From positions 45,259 through 109,258 of the forward strand of contig CAIYPA010000200.1 of NCBI GenBank assembly GCA_903927965.1: a stretch of DNA of 64,000 bases, read 5' to 3'. Positions 19,703-29,927 of this stretch are shown one piece after another (position 1 is the first letter of the stretch; every line of letters begins with the position of its first letter). This stretch comes from an uncultured Bacteroidia bacterium. Its GTDB lineage: Bacteria > Bacteroidota > Bacteroidia > Bacteroidales > Prolixibacteraceae. The position numbers were made by a program, and so were the translations under genes. Below the pieces are notes generated by a model. The model saw only the letters and a list, made by a program, of their open reading frames with translations. It was not told the DNA's origin and searched no databases.

Positions 19703-20308
19703 TTTCTTTAATTCGAAGTACCGTTCGGGGGTATCGATATCTTCAAGGCAATCTTCTGCAACTATTTTGACGACTTTGTCGGGATATCGGCGGATGACCG
19801 ATTTGGCACCTTCACCTGATGTGAGTTGTTGCAAATCATCAAAATAGTACCGGTCAAAAATGACTGGGACCCCTTCCCATCCGTTGGCTGAAACAGATTG
19901 GATAATTTGTTTTTCACCGGACTGGAAATGATCAATAAGCCTGCAAAAGTGTTTGGTGGATATCATTGGCTGATCAACCAGTGCAATTATAATTCCTTCT
20001 GAATCCGGAAATTCATCCTGAATATATTTTGTACCTGCTTCAATGGAGCTACTCATACCGTTATTCCATTGTTTGTTAACGATAACCTTTACATTTAGTT
20101 GGTTAATAATAGGAAGTATCAGTGGGGCATTGGCACCAAGGACAACAATAATGGGCTGACCTGTTGCCTGAATCGTCTCTATTCTACTGTTAATCAGAGG
20201 CATACCATCCCATAAAAGCATTTGTTTGGGCTGTCGCATTCTTAAAGCTTCCCCTGCGGCAAGTAACAATATGGGGAGTTTAGCCATGGATTGACCCTTT
20301 TTTATCAC
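19685..20308 (-). CDS. MocA-like molybdenum cofactor nucleotidyltransferase
   Basis: LLLAAGEALRMRQPKQMLLWDGMPLI; adjacent to XdhC and Mo-hydroxylase genes. Confidence 0.85.
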   Translation of the reverse strand: MIKKGQSMAKLPILLLAAGEALRMRQPKQMLLWDGMPLINSRIETIQATGQPIIVVLGANAPLILPIINQLNVKVIVNKQWNNGMSSSIEAGTKYIQDEFPDSEGIIIALVDQPMISTKHFCRLIDHFQSGEKQIIQSVSANGWEGVPVIFDRYYFDDLQQLTSGEGAKSVIRRYPDKVVKIVAEDCLEDIDTPERYFELKKLFCND

Positions 20309-21296
20309 GCAATGGGCCAGGTTGTTGATTCCTGATCACACTCAGTATCTCAGCGAGGATGGAAACCGCAATTTCGGAGGGACTTTCAGCGCCAATATTG
20401 AGACCTGCCGGTCCATGAATCTGGTCAAGAAATTCTAAAGGGGTGTCGGGACAATATTCAATCAACATTTCGATGACACGCTCCCTTCTTTTCATCGATC
20501 CGATAAGTCCCAGGTATGCCGGGTTACAGTTTCTCAAAGCCATCAGATATTGAACATCTTTGTTATAGCTGTGGGTCATCAGCATTACAGCTGTCTGATG
20601 ATCAAAAACTGAGGTGTCGATCTGCTCAAACATTGGGGTGATCATGGCATTTGCGCCTGGAAAATATTCGCACGATTTTTCCTCATCTGTAGAGGCTACA
20701 ATGGTCACTTCCCATCCAAGTAATTTGGCTGCCTGACATAGCATCACGGCATCATGCTCAGCTCCAATGATATAAAGACGGAATATTGGCTCGAAAGTTT
20801 GGGAGAAACAGAGCTGGTCGCCGATAATTCCCATGGGAAATGACGGGTTTAAAGGATAGGCTTTCCCGTTGAGGGTAATCAAAGTTCCGATGTTTAGGTA
20901 TTCGTCAACTTTCCTGTAATAAAAGGCTTCCGTCCTGATCTTGTCACGGTTGGCTAGGGCCCTTTCAAAAGAGAGAAAAAGTTCATTTGAAATGAAAACC
21001 GGCTCTATCATGATGTAAAGTATCCCTTCACAACCGATCCGGAGTCTTCCGTCATACGTCATCATTTTGGGATTTCCTGTCCGGAAGACCGATTTGGACT
21101 GCCTTACAATTTCTCCTTCCACACAACCGCCACTGACAAGTCCGACGATTTCACCCTCTTCACTGATCACCATCTGAACGCCCGGACGACGATAGGAGGA
21201 GCCATCAAGGGCTACGACTGTTACAAAAACCGCTTTCCTGCCGGTTTGCTGCCATAATTTGAGCGTGTCAAATAGGTATTTTAGCTCGTGTGTCAT
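20280..21296 (-). CDS. XdhC/CoxI family protein
   Basis: SSYRRPGVQMVISEEGEIVGLVSGGCVEGEI; C-terminal LGLIGSMKRRE..GPAGLNIGAESPSEIAVSILAEI. Confidence 0.92.
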   Translation of the reverse strand: MTHELKYLFDTLKLWQQTGRKAVFVTVVALDGSSYRRPGVQMVISEEGEIVGLVSGGCVEGEIVRQSKSVFRTGNPKMMTYDGRLRIGCEGILYIMIEPVFISNELFLSFERALANRDKIRTEAFYYRKVDEYLNIGTLITLNGKAYPLNPSFPMGIIGDQLCFSQTFEPIFRLYIIGAEHDAVMLCQAAKLLGWEVTIVASTDEEKSCEYFPGANAMITPMFEQIDTSVFDHQTAVMLMTHSYNKDVQYLMALRNCNPAYLGLIGSMKRRERVIEMLIEYCPDTPLEFLDQIHGPAGLNIGAESPSEIAVSILAEILSVIRNQQPGPLRDKKGSIHG

Positions 21297-21369
21297 GATT
21301 TGGTATAGAATACGATGATGAATAAGCTTATCTCACATTTCTATAAATTTCAATTTATTTCAAAAATTG

Positions 21370-23607
21370 CTAGAACTGGTTTTTAATAAATGGCTGATGG
21401 TAATACCGTTTGCCGGTTGCTTTATAAAGGGCATTCGCCAGAGCCGCAAAAACCGGTGGATAAGGTGGCTCACCAAGTCCGGAAGGTGGCAGATTATTCT
21501 CTACAAAATGAACATCAATTTTACGTGGTGCCTCGTTATGCCTTATAATCCGGTAACGGTCGAAATTGCTCTTGTCCGGTTTCCCGTTTGTAAAGGTAAG
21601 CTCACCATACATGGCATTGCCGATACCATCCACAATACTTCCTTCCACCATATTGGCAGCGGCATCAGGGTTCACCACTACACCACAGTCATTGGTACAG
21701 CACACGGCCTCCACACGAGGAATGCCATTCTCGACAACAACATCCACCACCTGGGCGGAATAGCTGTTATGGCAGAAATAGGCAGCTACTCCCCTGTTTT
21801 TAGGAGATGTCTCTTTACCCCAGCCTGACTTTTCACGAAGAAGCTCCAGTACTACAGCATACCTGGACGCGTTATAGTCATTGTTCTTTCCAACCGGATT
21901 TTCCTTTGCCCTTCTTAACAAATCGAGCCGGAACTGAATCGGATCTTTGTCCGCCGCTTCCGCCACCTCGTCCAGGAACGACTGTTCAGCGGCTGCATTG
22001 AAGTTGGATCCGGGAGCTCTCATGGCGCCAACGCTGATGTTGGAAGGGACAGACCAACTTTCAGCAAGATAATTGTCCACCGCCCCAGCTGGAAAACGGT
22101 TCGCATGCAATGCATTTTCAGGAATACCGCCCATCTTTACATGAAAGGCAATCAGGTTATTGGAGCTGTCCAGTGCTGCCCTGTAAGTGGCGTGATACAT
22201 CGGACGATACACGCCTGATGTCATATCTTCCTCACGGGAATAAATCAGTTTGATTGGTGCTTTAACCATTTGTGAAATGACAGCCGCTTCCACAAGGTAA
22301 TGGCCATACAATTTCCGGCCAAAACCACCGCCAATACGGGTCATTTGAATTTCAATTTTCTCAAGCGGCAGTCCTAGCCTTGCCGAAAGGGTCTTCTCCA
22401 TATACTCGGGCGACTGAATAGAGCCGGCGAGCAAAGCCCTCTCAGAAGTTACATCAGCAAAGAAGTTAAGTGGTTCTAGAGGACTATGGGCAATAAACGG
22501 TGCAGTATAGATCCGCTCAATCACCTTTGCAGCAGTTCGGAAGGTCTCTTCCGGATTACCATCCCTCCGCTCAGTTTTTGCGGGTCCCGTGGCAGCCTCC
22601 TTCATTTTTCGGTGATGATCGGCTGTTGATTCGAGTCCGGCCGGAACATTAACCTCCATGTCGCTGCGGAACCCTGCCATGATGATCCTGGATTCGGGTG
22701 TCTGTTCCCATTCCACAACCAGTTCAGCTCTTGCGTTCATCACTTCCCATGTTGAATTGCCCACTACAGCAATCAATTCAGTAAATGAGCTGGTATCTGT
22801 CCATTGACGTTTATAGTCGTCATTAAAGGTCTTAAACGAAAATATATCCTTTATACCGGGCATCGCTTTGGCTTTGGTGGCGTTAAATGATTTAAGGCGC
22901 AAACCAAATGCCGGCGGATGTGCAATAGTGGCATACAGGGTTCCGGGCTGAATGTAATCGAGGCCAAACAATGGCATCCCGGTGACGATTCCCAATCCAT
23001 CTACGTTCTTTTGTGATTTTCCTACAATGCTGAAGTTCGTCAAATCCTTCAACTGAACTTCACTGGGAACAGGGATTTTTGCTGCTTCCAGGGCAAATTC
23101 CCCAAAATGGCCTTTTCTACCACTTAATTGATGGAGCAGCACCCCCGATTCTACGGTAATCTCTTTTGACGGCACATTCCATTTACGGGCTGCTGCTTCT
23201 ACAAGCATGTAACGCGCAGTGGCGCCTGCCCTGCGCAGTCCGGGCCAACTTTGCCGGATTGAATCACTCCCTCCGGCCAATTGCCTGGTATATAGGTTCG
23301 TATCAAGTGGTGCCTGTTCAACGACTACCGATTTCCAGTTGGCATCCAATTCTTCCGCCAGGATCATCGGCATCGAAGTTTTAATATTTTGACCTACCTC
23401 CGGGTTGGGAGACATAATGGTAATTCCCCCCTGGCTGCTAATTTTAAGATAAGCATTGATCTTGAACCATGCAGATTCAGCTCCACTGACAGCGGCTTTC
23501 GCACTTTCAGGAGCAAACCAATTGAAAGCAAGCAACAATCCACCACCTGCAGCAACAGAACTTTTAATGAATGATCTACGTCCGAATTTTATTTGTTCCA
23601 CAGCCAT
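21370..23607 (-). CDS. molybdopterin-binding hydroxylase large subunit (isoquinoline 1-oxidoreductase/aldehyde dehydrogenase type)
   Basis: GRRSFIKSSVAAGGG Tat-like leader; TRIGGGFGRKLYGHYLVEA; GAMRAPGSNFNAAAEQSFLDEVA. Confidence 0.92.
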   Translation of the reverse strand: MAVEQIKFGRRSFIKSSVAAGGGLLLAFNWFAPESAKAAVSGAESAWFKINAYLKISSQGGITIMSPNPEVGQNIKTSMPMILAEELDANWKSVVVEQAPLDTNLYTRQLAGGSDSIRQSWPGLRRAGATARYMLVEAAARKWNVPSKEITVESGVLLHQLSGRKGHFGEFALEAAKIPVPSEVQLKDLTNFSIVGKSQKNVDGLGIVTGMPLFGLDYIQPGTLYATIAHPPAFGLRLKSFNATKAKAMPGIKDIFSFKTFNDDYKRQWTDTSSFTELIAVVGNSTWEVMNARAELVVEWEQTPESRIIMAGFRSDMEVNVPAGLESTADHHRKMKEAATGPAKTERRDGNPEETFRTAAKVIERIYTAPFIAHSPLEPLNFFADVTSERALLAGSIQSPEYMEKTLSARLGLPLEKIEIQMTRIGGGFGRKLYGHYLVEAAVISQMVKAPIKLIYSREEDMTSGVYRPMYHATYRAALDSSNNLIAFHVKMGGIPENALHANRFPAGAVDNYLAESWSVPSNISVGAMRAPGSNFNAAAEQSFLDEVAEAADKDPIQFRLDLLRRAKENPVGKNNDYNASRYAVVLELLREKSGWGKETSPKNRGVAAYFCHNSYSAQVVDVVVENGIPRVEAVCCTNDCGVVVNPDAAANMVEGSIVDGIGNAMYGELTFTNGKPDKSNFDRYRIIRHNEAPRKIDVHFVENNLPPSGLGEPPYPPVFAALANALYKATGKRYYHQPFIKNQF

Positions 23608-23635
23608 ATTGATAAGTTTAATCTATTCATAATAT

Positions 23636-24091
23636 TTACACTTTGGCAGCAGTTTTTATGGCTGCTTTAATTCGGGTATAGGTTCCGCAGCGACAGATAT
23701 TGCCTGCCATTGCCTCTTCGATCTCCTGATCGGTAGGGTGAGGATTACGCTTCAATAGAGCCGTTGCATTCATGATTTGCCCTGGTTGGCAGTACCCACA
23801 CTGCGCGACATCGTGTTCCAGCCATGCTTTTTGCACCGGATGGGTTCCGTCCACAGAAAGTCCCTCAATTGTGGTTACCGCTTTTGTACCTACTTCAGAT
23901 ATTGTTGTGACACAAGATCTTACTGCTTCCCCTTCCAGATGAATGGTGCAGGCACCGCACTGACCTATCCCACACCCGAATTTGGTGCCCAGAAAGTGTA
24001 GGTGATCGCGCAGGACCCACAGCATCGGGGTTTCGGGATCGACATTGAGCTGGTGTTTTTTTCCATTGATATTAAGATTATAAATTGCCAT
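23636..24091 (-). CDS. (2Fe-2S)-binding small subunit of Mo hydroxylase
   Basis: GTKFGCGIGQCGACTIHLEGEAVRSC and QCGYCQPGQIMNATALL...GNICRCGTYTRI. Confidence 0.96.
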   Translation of the reverse strand: MAIYNLNINGKKHQLNVDPETPMLWVLRDHLHFLGTKFGCGIGQCGACTIHLEGEAVRSCVTTISEVGTKAVTTIEGLSVDGTHPVQKAWLEHDVAQCGYCQPGQIMNATALLKRNPHPTDQEIEEAMAGNICRCGTYTRIKAAIKTAAKV

Positions 24092-24175
24092 AATCGGATC
24101 TATTAAATTGTATGGTGATATTTATCTGAAAGCAAGTTGTTTAATTTTCGGAAAAACAATCATTAAACGCACTGT

Positions 24176-25090
24176 TTAATGGTGTTTCCAGCCCTTTTTT
24201 ACAAAATGCAGGTGAAGTACATGGGGGAAAACAGCATCAAACGATTCCGAGGCTCCTTTCGATGATCCTGGAAATGTGAGTACCAGCATTTCATTGATGA
24301 ACCCGGCTACGCCACGGGAAAACATAGCCAAAGGGGTCCGTTGCTGACCATAACTCCTAGCAGCTTCCATGATTCCCGGAATTTCGTGGGTTAACAGTGG
24401 CCGTATTGCCTCTGGGGTTAGATCTCTCGGTGACAGGCCTGTTCCCCCGCAAAACAACAACAAATCGGTGTTCGCAGCTGACAATTCAAGTGCCTTTTGC
24501 CGGATTAACTCCAGATCATCAGGGATTACTTCATATACAGTTGTTTGTACACCAATACCTTTTAGTTTATTTACCAGTAACTTACCCGTAGTATCCTCCC
24601 CTTTACCGGCAATAATGGAGTCTGAACAGACCAGAACTGCTGCGCTCAACTGTGAATAATCTTCCTTAAAAGGAACATCGGATTTACCCTCTTTTTTGGA
24701 GACAAGCCTTATGGTGGTGATTTCCATCAAAGGATCAAGTGGTCTTAACATGTCGTACATGGTCAGCACTGTGATGGCTGCCCCGTGCATCGCTTCCATC
24801 TCGACACCCGACTTGTAAATAGTCTTTACCTCCACCTCAACAACAATTGTCAGGCCATCAATTGTATGAGTGATACTTGCTGCTTCAATCAGGAGTGGGT
24901 GACAATCGGGTATGACATCGCTGGTTTTTTTGATCGCCAGCAATCCTGCAGCCCTCGAAAATTCGAAGACATCCCCTTTTGGTACTTGTCTTGCCTTTAT
25001 TGCTTCAATGGTTTCAAGCCGTGAAACCTTCAGACTTGCATTTGCAACCGCAATACGAAGGGAACCCGACCTGGAGGTTATATCTCTCAT
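24176..25090 (-). CDS. bifunctional MoaC-MoaB/MogA fusion
   Basis: N-terminal MoaC (PDCHPLLIEAASI, GVEMEAMHGAAITVLTMYDM); C-terminal MoaB/MogA (CGGTGLSPRDLTPEA, EIPGIMEAAR, FPGSSKGASESFDAVFPHVLH). Confidence 0.92.
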   Translation of the reverse strand: MRDITSRSGSLRIAVANASLKVSRLETIEAIKARQVPKGDVFEFSRAAGLLAIKKTSDVIPDCHPLLIEAASITHTIDGLTIVVEVEVKTIYKSGVEMEAMHGAAITVLTMYDMLRPLDPLMEITTIRLVSKKEGKSDVPFKEDYSQLSAAVLVCSDSIIAGKGEDTTGKLLVNKLKGIGVQTTVYEVIPDDLELIRQKALELSAANTDLLLFCGGTGLSPRDLTPEAIRPLLTHEIPGIMEAARSYGQQRTPLAMFSRGVAGFINEMLVLTFPGSSKGASESFDAVFPHVLHLHFVKKGWKHH

Positions 25091-25452
25091 AATCTATTAT
25101 TTACACTCTGACAAACCGATAATCATCCAAAAAGGAAACGGTGTTATCACTCCAATATTCTCATCTTAGTAACAGCGTGAATACCTATTAAGTTCGAATA
25201 GTTGTTCTTTATTTTTAACGAGAGTAAATAGATATTGGTTTCGGTCGGGTAATAAAAAGTAGATAACTTCCTAAAGGAGTATTAGTATGTTTATAATAAG
25301 GCAGTCCATTGAGATCGGTTCACAGTGGAACCTTTCCTTAAGAACAATAGATTATCTATTATACTAAAATAAAAATTCACCAATCCTGATTCATAATTTA
25401 CAATAAATCAAGGTGGTAACATTAAAGTAAAACAGCTGCTATAAAATTGGGA

Positions 25453-26349
25453 TTATTTCCCGTCCACCATGATCGGCAGGCTTTTTTTTGTATCCAATAT
25501 AATCAGCTTGGCATTGGGAGATGTAGCAATGGCCTTGATCATTTCATATTGCAACTGCTTGTCGCTCAGTCCAGTGCTAAGAATTTGCTGATAATCTGCA
25601 ATTCCTTGTGCTTCAACCCTTTTGCGTTCAGCTTCCTGTTTCTCTTTCTGGAGAACAAATGTCATTTTCTGGGCGTCCTGCTCAGCATTAATTTTCGACT
25701 CGATCGAGGCTTTCACAGAAGCTGGCAAAGTAATGTTACGCACCAATAGTTGTTCAAGAAGCAATCCCCTGCTATTAAAATCGCCCTCAATGGTTTTAAA
25801 AATCCTTGCCTGGAATTCATCGCGTTTTGAAGAATAAAGCGCAACGGCATCATAATAGACTGCATTGTCCCTGATCTTGGTCCTGCAAATCGGGCGGACA
25901 ATCGTATTTCTGTAGTCAGTCCCGATCTCACTTAAAATCCTTGGGGCTTGTTTTGGGAGTACTTTATACAAGACAGTCAGGTCAATAATGACCTCAAGTC
26001 CATCGGCCGACAATACACGGATCGCATCGTCCCCAACCTTGTCTCCTTCGTCATGTACCGCCGACATTGTATAATTCTGGGTACGCACGTCAAATGTAAC
26101 TACCTCAACCAGAGGATTGATCAGGTTAAGCCCGCTTTCAAGGATATTCGCGTTTACTTTTCCAAAAAGCTTCTGTACCCCAACATCGCCAGGTTCAATT
26201 TGCTTAATAGAAGAAAAAAGGAGGCCAATAACAATAATCAAAACGCCAATAACCCTGACGGTACCAGTGTATGATCTAAATGGCGATTCGACTTTTGAAA
26301 TAGCAGAAGCTAAAACAATTACTACAATACCGACAATAATGATAAACAT
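25453..26349 (-). CDS. prohibitin/SPFH-domain family protein
   Basis: N-terminal TM, GDVGVQKLFGKV, RNTIVRPICRTKIRD, EKQEAERKRVEAQGIADYQQ. Confidence 0.9.
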   Translation of the reverse strand: MFIIIVGIVVIVLASAISKVESPFRSYTGTVRVIGVLIIVIGLLFSSIKQIEPGDVGVQKLFGKVNANILESGLNLINPLVEVVTFDVRTQNYTMSAVHDEGDKVGDDAIRVLSADGLEVIIDLTVLYKVLPKQAPRILSEIGTDYRNTIVRPICRTKIRDNAVYYDAVALYSSKRDEFQARIFKTIEGDFNSRGLLLEQLLVRNITLPASVKASIESKINAEQDAQKMTFVLQKEKQEAERKRVEAQGIADYQQILSTGLSDKQLQYEMIKAIATSPNAKLIILDTKKSLPIMVDGK

Positions 26350-26515
26350 AGGATTAGAATTTAATGATTACGACTAACTTTAATTTACATGGGAACCAAT
26401 CCCCAAAATTAGTTTATCTTTTGGATATAATCATCATTCGAAAAATTGTCCTTTATCAGTATTTGGAGGTTACTACCCTAAAAATTCAGTAAACAATGCC
26501 AAATTGATCGATTGT

Positions 26516-26848
26516 TTAATCACCACGATCCTCATCCAAATCATTGTGGTCATCGCCACCCAGACTATAATAATTGTTTTCCTCGTCTTCGCTTCCTTCA
26601 TTCTCCGGAATATCGCCTAACCCCAGATCGTTTGGTGCGAAGTCCAGATCTATTTCTTCTTTTACAAAATCATTTTGGTTCAAGTCAAGGTTTTCAGCAA
26701 TACCATCCGTGTCGATAACATCCTCCCTGTCAGAATTATTGTAAATATCATCGCTTTCGGGATAATGCGGATAATTGGGCAAATACTTGATCTTTTCAAT
26801 ACAAGACCGTTGTATCTCAGGATTCGAAACATTCTTTAGTGCTTTCAT
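26516..26848 (-). CDS. acidic hypothetical protein
   Basis: 110-aa ORF, very Asp/Glu/Asn rich, no recognised domain. Confidence 0.5.
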   Translation of the reverse strand: MKALKNVSNPEIQRSCIEKIKYLPNYPHYPESDDIYNNSDREDVIDTDGIAENLDLNQNDFVKEEIDLDFAPNDLGLGDIPENEGSEDEENNYYSLGGDDHNDLDEDRGD

Positions 26849-26936
26849 GTGTTGTTTTTATGAAAGTATAAATGTCATTCGATTTGATGGATTGTTTATT
26901 ACATAATTTAGTCAATAAATTGCATCTTTCACACTT

Positions 26937-27830
26937 TTAGGTTTCCTTGATCAAAATTCTATTGTCATTTTTATAGGCTGAAAGGTATTCTGTGGGCGTC
27001 AATTTCATCACCTGTTTGAACTGATCGTTGAAATGGCTTAAATTGTTGAAGCCACTCGCCATACTTGCCATCGAAATGGTTATATGGTCCTCAACCATTA
27101 ATTTACAGGCATTTCCGATCCGGATTTCATTGAGGAAGGAGAGGAACGTTTTACCAGTATGCTTTTTAAAATACCTGCAAAAAGCAGTTGGACAAACATT
27201 TACTTTGTTGGCAACATCTTCAAGTTTGATGGGTTTGGTAAAATTCAACAGGATGTGTTCGTGAATTTTGTTGAACCTGTAAAAATCATAAGTATTGATC
27301 GTTTTTGAATATCCGATACTGGCGTGGTGCTTGTACTCCTTGGTATTGGCCATCATCTCCAACAAAAGGATCAACTCAGTAATACGGACAATTCCAGTGA
27401 CTTTGAATATTTTTTCGATCTGCTCACCAAGTTTTTTCCGGTTTTTACCAACATATTGAATACCCCTTTGAGATTTATCAAGAAGGTCCTTTATCATGCT
27501 CATTTCCGGAAGGTTGATAAAATTATCATTAAAGATATCCTTTTTAAATTGGATGATCAGTGCCTTAATACCCGTAGTATCCTGGCCGTCGGAATACTTT
27601 TGATCGCTTTTCCACCAGTGGGGTACATTCTCGCCAATAATACTGATTTCCCCTTCCATAAAACGATGTATCCCATCTCCGACATAGCTGGTCCCGGAAC
27701 TTTTCACGACATAAAGGATTTCAATTTCGGGGTGAAAATGCCAGGGAACCGTAAAATGGGGGATCTCTTCGTCATAAACAATCACAGATTGCGTTGGCAA
27801 TGAGGCAAGCTTCTGAAAGAAAGGCTTCAT
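26937..27830 (-). CDS. AraC family transcriptional regulator (cupin + HTH)
   Basis: FHPEIEILYVV cupin segment; KVNVCPTAFCRYFKKHTGKTFLSFLNEIRIGNACKLMVEDHITISMASMASGFNNLSHFNDQFKQVMKLTPTEYL. Confidence 0.95.
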   Translation of the reverse strand: MKPFFQKLASLPTQSVIVYDEEIPHFTVPWHFHPEIEILYVVKSSGTSYVGDGIHRFMEGEISIIGENVPHWWKSDQKYSDGQDTTGIKALIIQFKKDIFNDNFINLPEMSMIKDLLDKSQRGIQYVGKNRKKLGEQIEKIFKVTGIVRITELILLLEMMANTKEYKHHASIGYSKTINTYDFYRFNKIHEHILLNFTKPIKLEDVANKVNVCPTAFCRYFKKHTGKTFLSFLNEIRIGNACKLMVEDHITISMASMASGFNNLSHFNDQFKQVMKLTPTEYLSAYKNDNRILIKET

Positions 27831-27885
27831 AATATTAGAGTATTAGCAGAAAACATTATTTCCAAAAATGAAACGCTAAAATAGC

Positions 27886-27955
27886 ATTATATGTGGATAA
27901 TAAAGCAAAAGTAGGATGAAAAAAATCTTACTATGTTTGCTTTATCAACATATGT
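27886..27955. promoter_or_regulatory. long imperfect inverted repeat in the AraC/symporter divergent region
   Basis: ATATGTGGATAATAAAGCAAAAGTAGGAT - spacer - ATCTTACTATGTTTGCTTTATCAACATATGT. Confidence 0.7.
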
Positions 27956-27969
27956 AAAAAACTAACTAC

Positions 27970-29781
27970 ATGAAAGAATTCACTATCATTGACTGGATAG
28001 TATTTGTGGGGTATGCGGTTTTGATTCTGTCGGTCGGACTTTGGGTATCCAGGACAAAACGGGGCGAGCAAAAAACTGCCAACGACTATTTTCTTGCAAG
28101 CCGCTCTTTGCCCTGGTGGGCCATTGGTGCTGCATTGCTTGCTTCCAATATTTCAGCTGAACATTTTATTGCAATGTCGGGGTCAGGTTATGCAATTGGT
28201 TTAGCAATAGCTGCTTACGAATGGATTGCCGCTGTAGTATTGATCCTTGTGGCAAAATATTTTCTGCCCATTTTTATTGAAAAGGGGATTTTTACAATGC
28301 CCCAGTTCCTGACCCAACGCTACGACAAGAGGGTAAGTTCAAGTCTGGCAGTTTTCTGGTTGCTCGTTTATGTATTTGTAAACATGACTGCCGTTTCCTA
28401 CCTCGGGGCATTGGCAATGGAACGTATCCTGGGTGTACCCTTGATCTATGGGATTATCGGGTTTGCCTCCTTCTCAGCCTTGTATTCCATTTGGGGCGGA
28501 ATGAAAGCTGTGGCATGGACAGACGTGATCACAGTAACAATATTAATCTTTGGAGGATTGGTGACGACTTTTCTATCGTTGAACGCCATTAGCGACGGCC
28601 ATGGGATCATTGCCGGGATGTTGCAACTGATCGATAAGGTACCTGAGAAATTCCATATGATCATCGAAAAAGGGACATTGTTCGTTCCCGATGGAGCTGG
28701 AGGAAAGAAAGATGCATTTCTCGATTTGCCTGGCCTTGGCGTAATTATGGGTTCCATGTGGCTTACAAACATAGGGTTCTGGGGTTTTAACCAGTTTATC
28801 ATTCAACGTGGACTTGCAGGAAAAACATTGAAGGAGGCTCAACTTGGGGTGGTATTTGCCGGCTACCTGAAATTGTTGATGCCTTTGCTAGTGGTCATCC
28901 CGGGTATTGCAGCTTTTGCTTTGGGTGCAAAATTGGGACGTTCAGACGAAGCTTATCCATGGTTGCTAAACAATATCGTCCCCATCGGATTGACTGGGCT
29001 CTCTTTCTCCGCCATTGCCGCTGCAGCTGTTTCTGCCCTCAGCTCGATCGTCAACAGTGTCTCAACGATTTTCACGATCGACATTTACAAGGGCTACATG
29101 AATAAACAAGCTACCGATAAACAAATGGTGAAAGTCGGCCGGATTGTTGCTTTGGTTGCATTGATCATTTCGACCTCAGTGGCTCCTCAATTGAGGACCT
29201 TGGATCAGGCTTATCAATACATCCAGGAATATACAGGTTTTATCTATCCCGGATCGTTCCTTGTGTTCTTTTGCGGACTGTTCTGGCGAAAGGCATCAGC
29301 CAACGCAGCCTTCTGGACCGTGATTTTAACAATTCCTACCGGGATCGTGTTTAAGATCTTCAGTCCTGAAATGCCTTTCATCCTAAGGATTGGGTATGTA
29401 TTTATGATTCTGTCGATTGTAATGGTCGGGCTTAGCCTGATCGACAAATCAAATCTGGTTGACAATGTTGAAGCGGATGAGATCACCAAGAAAAAAACAT
29501 TGAAAACCGGTTGGACCATCATGACAATTGCTGCAATCGTTGGAATCATTGCAGCATTCTTTGTCATCCCTTACCACACTTTTGCCCCCGAGGCAGTTTA
29601 CGTTTTGGTTGCAGGATTCCTGCTTGTCGGTATGATCATGGTCTTCAACGTTTCAAGTAAAACAATGAATGCCAAAGGGATCATTACAAACAGCAATCTT
29701 TATAAGACATCCATGCCGTTCAACATTGCAGCGGTTGGGATTTGTGGAATCCTTGCCACGTTGTATTATCTGTTCTGGTAA
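27970..29781 (+). CDS. sodium:solute symporter (SSS/SGLT family), probable inositol transporter
   Basis: ~14 TM helices, ASRSLPWWAIGAALLASNISAEHFIAMSGSGYA; first gene of iol cluster. Confidence 0.9.
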   Translation: MKEFTIIDWIVFVGYAVLILSVGLWVSRTKRGEQKTANDYFLASRSLPWWAIGAALLASNISAEHFIAMSGSGYAIGLAIAAYEWIAAVVLILVAKYFLPIFIEKGIFTMPQFLTQRYDKRVSSSLAVFWLLVYVFVNMTAVSYLGALAMERILGVPLIYGIIGFASFSALYSIWGGMKAVAWTDVITVTILIFGGLVTTFLSLNAISDGHGIIAGMLQLIDKVPEKFHMIIEKGTLFVPDGAGGKKDAFLDLPGLGVIMGSMWLTNIGFWGFNQFIIQRGLAGKTLKEAQLGVVFAGYLKLLMPLLVVIPGIAAFALGAKLGRSDEAYPWLLNNIVPIGLTGLSFSAIAAAAVSALSSIVNSVSTIFTIDIYKGYMNKQATDKQMVKVGRIVALVALIISTSVAPQLRTLDQAYQYIQEYTGFIYPGSFLVFFCGLFWRKASANAAFWTVILTIPTGIVFKIFSPEMPFILRIGYVFMILSIVMVGLSLIDKSNLVDNVEADEITKKKTLKTGWTIMTIAAIVGIIAAFFVIPYHTFAPEAVYVLVAGFLLVGMIMVFNVSSKTMNAKGIITNSNLYKTSMPFNIAAVGICGILATLYYLFW

Positions 29782-29865
29782 TAGATTGGAGCATGGGGCA
29801 AGGAGCGTGGGAAAAAGTAAAATGGAGACCGGAAAACGGAGGATGTCAGGTTATGAAACCCTTGC

Positions 29866-29893
29866 TGCCAGTTGCCAGTTGCAAGTTGCCAGT
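29866..29893 (+). repeat. heptanucleotide tandem repeat (TGCCAGT)4
   Basis: tgccagt tgccagt tgcaagt tgccagt. Confidence 0.9.
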
Positions 29894-29927
29894 TGCTAAA
29901 TTAAATTAAGACTAATATCGTCATTCA

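Noticed and set aside
25141-25440. Possible Moco riboswitch or small ORF upstream of the MoaC-MoaB fusion
   Set aside because: No recognisable conserved Moco-motif structure and only a 26-codon frame; not supportable by eye.
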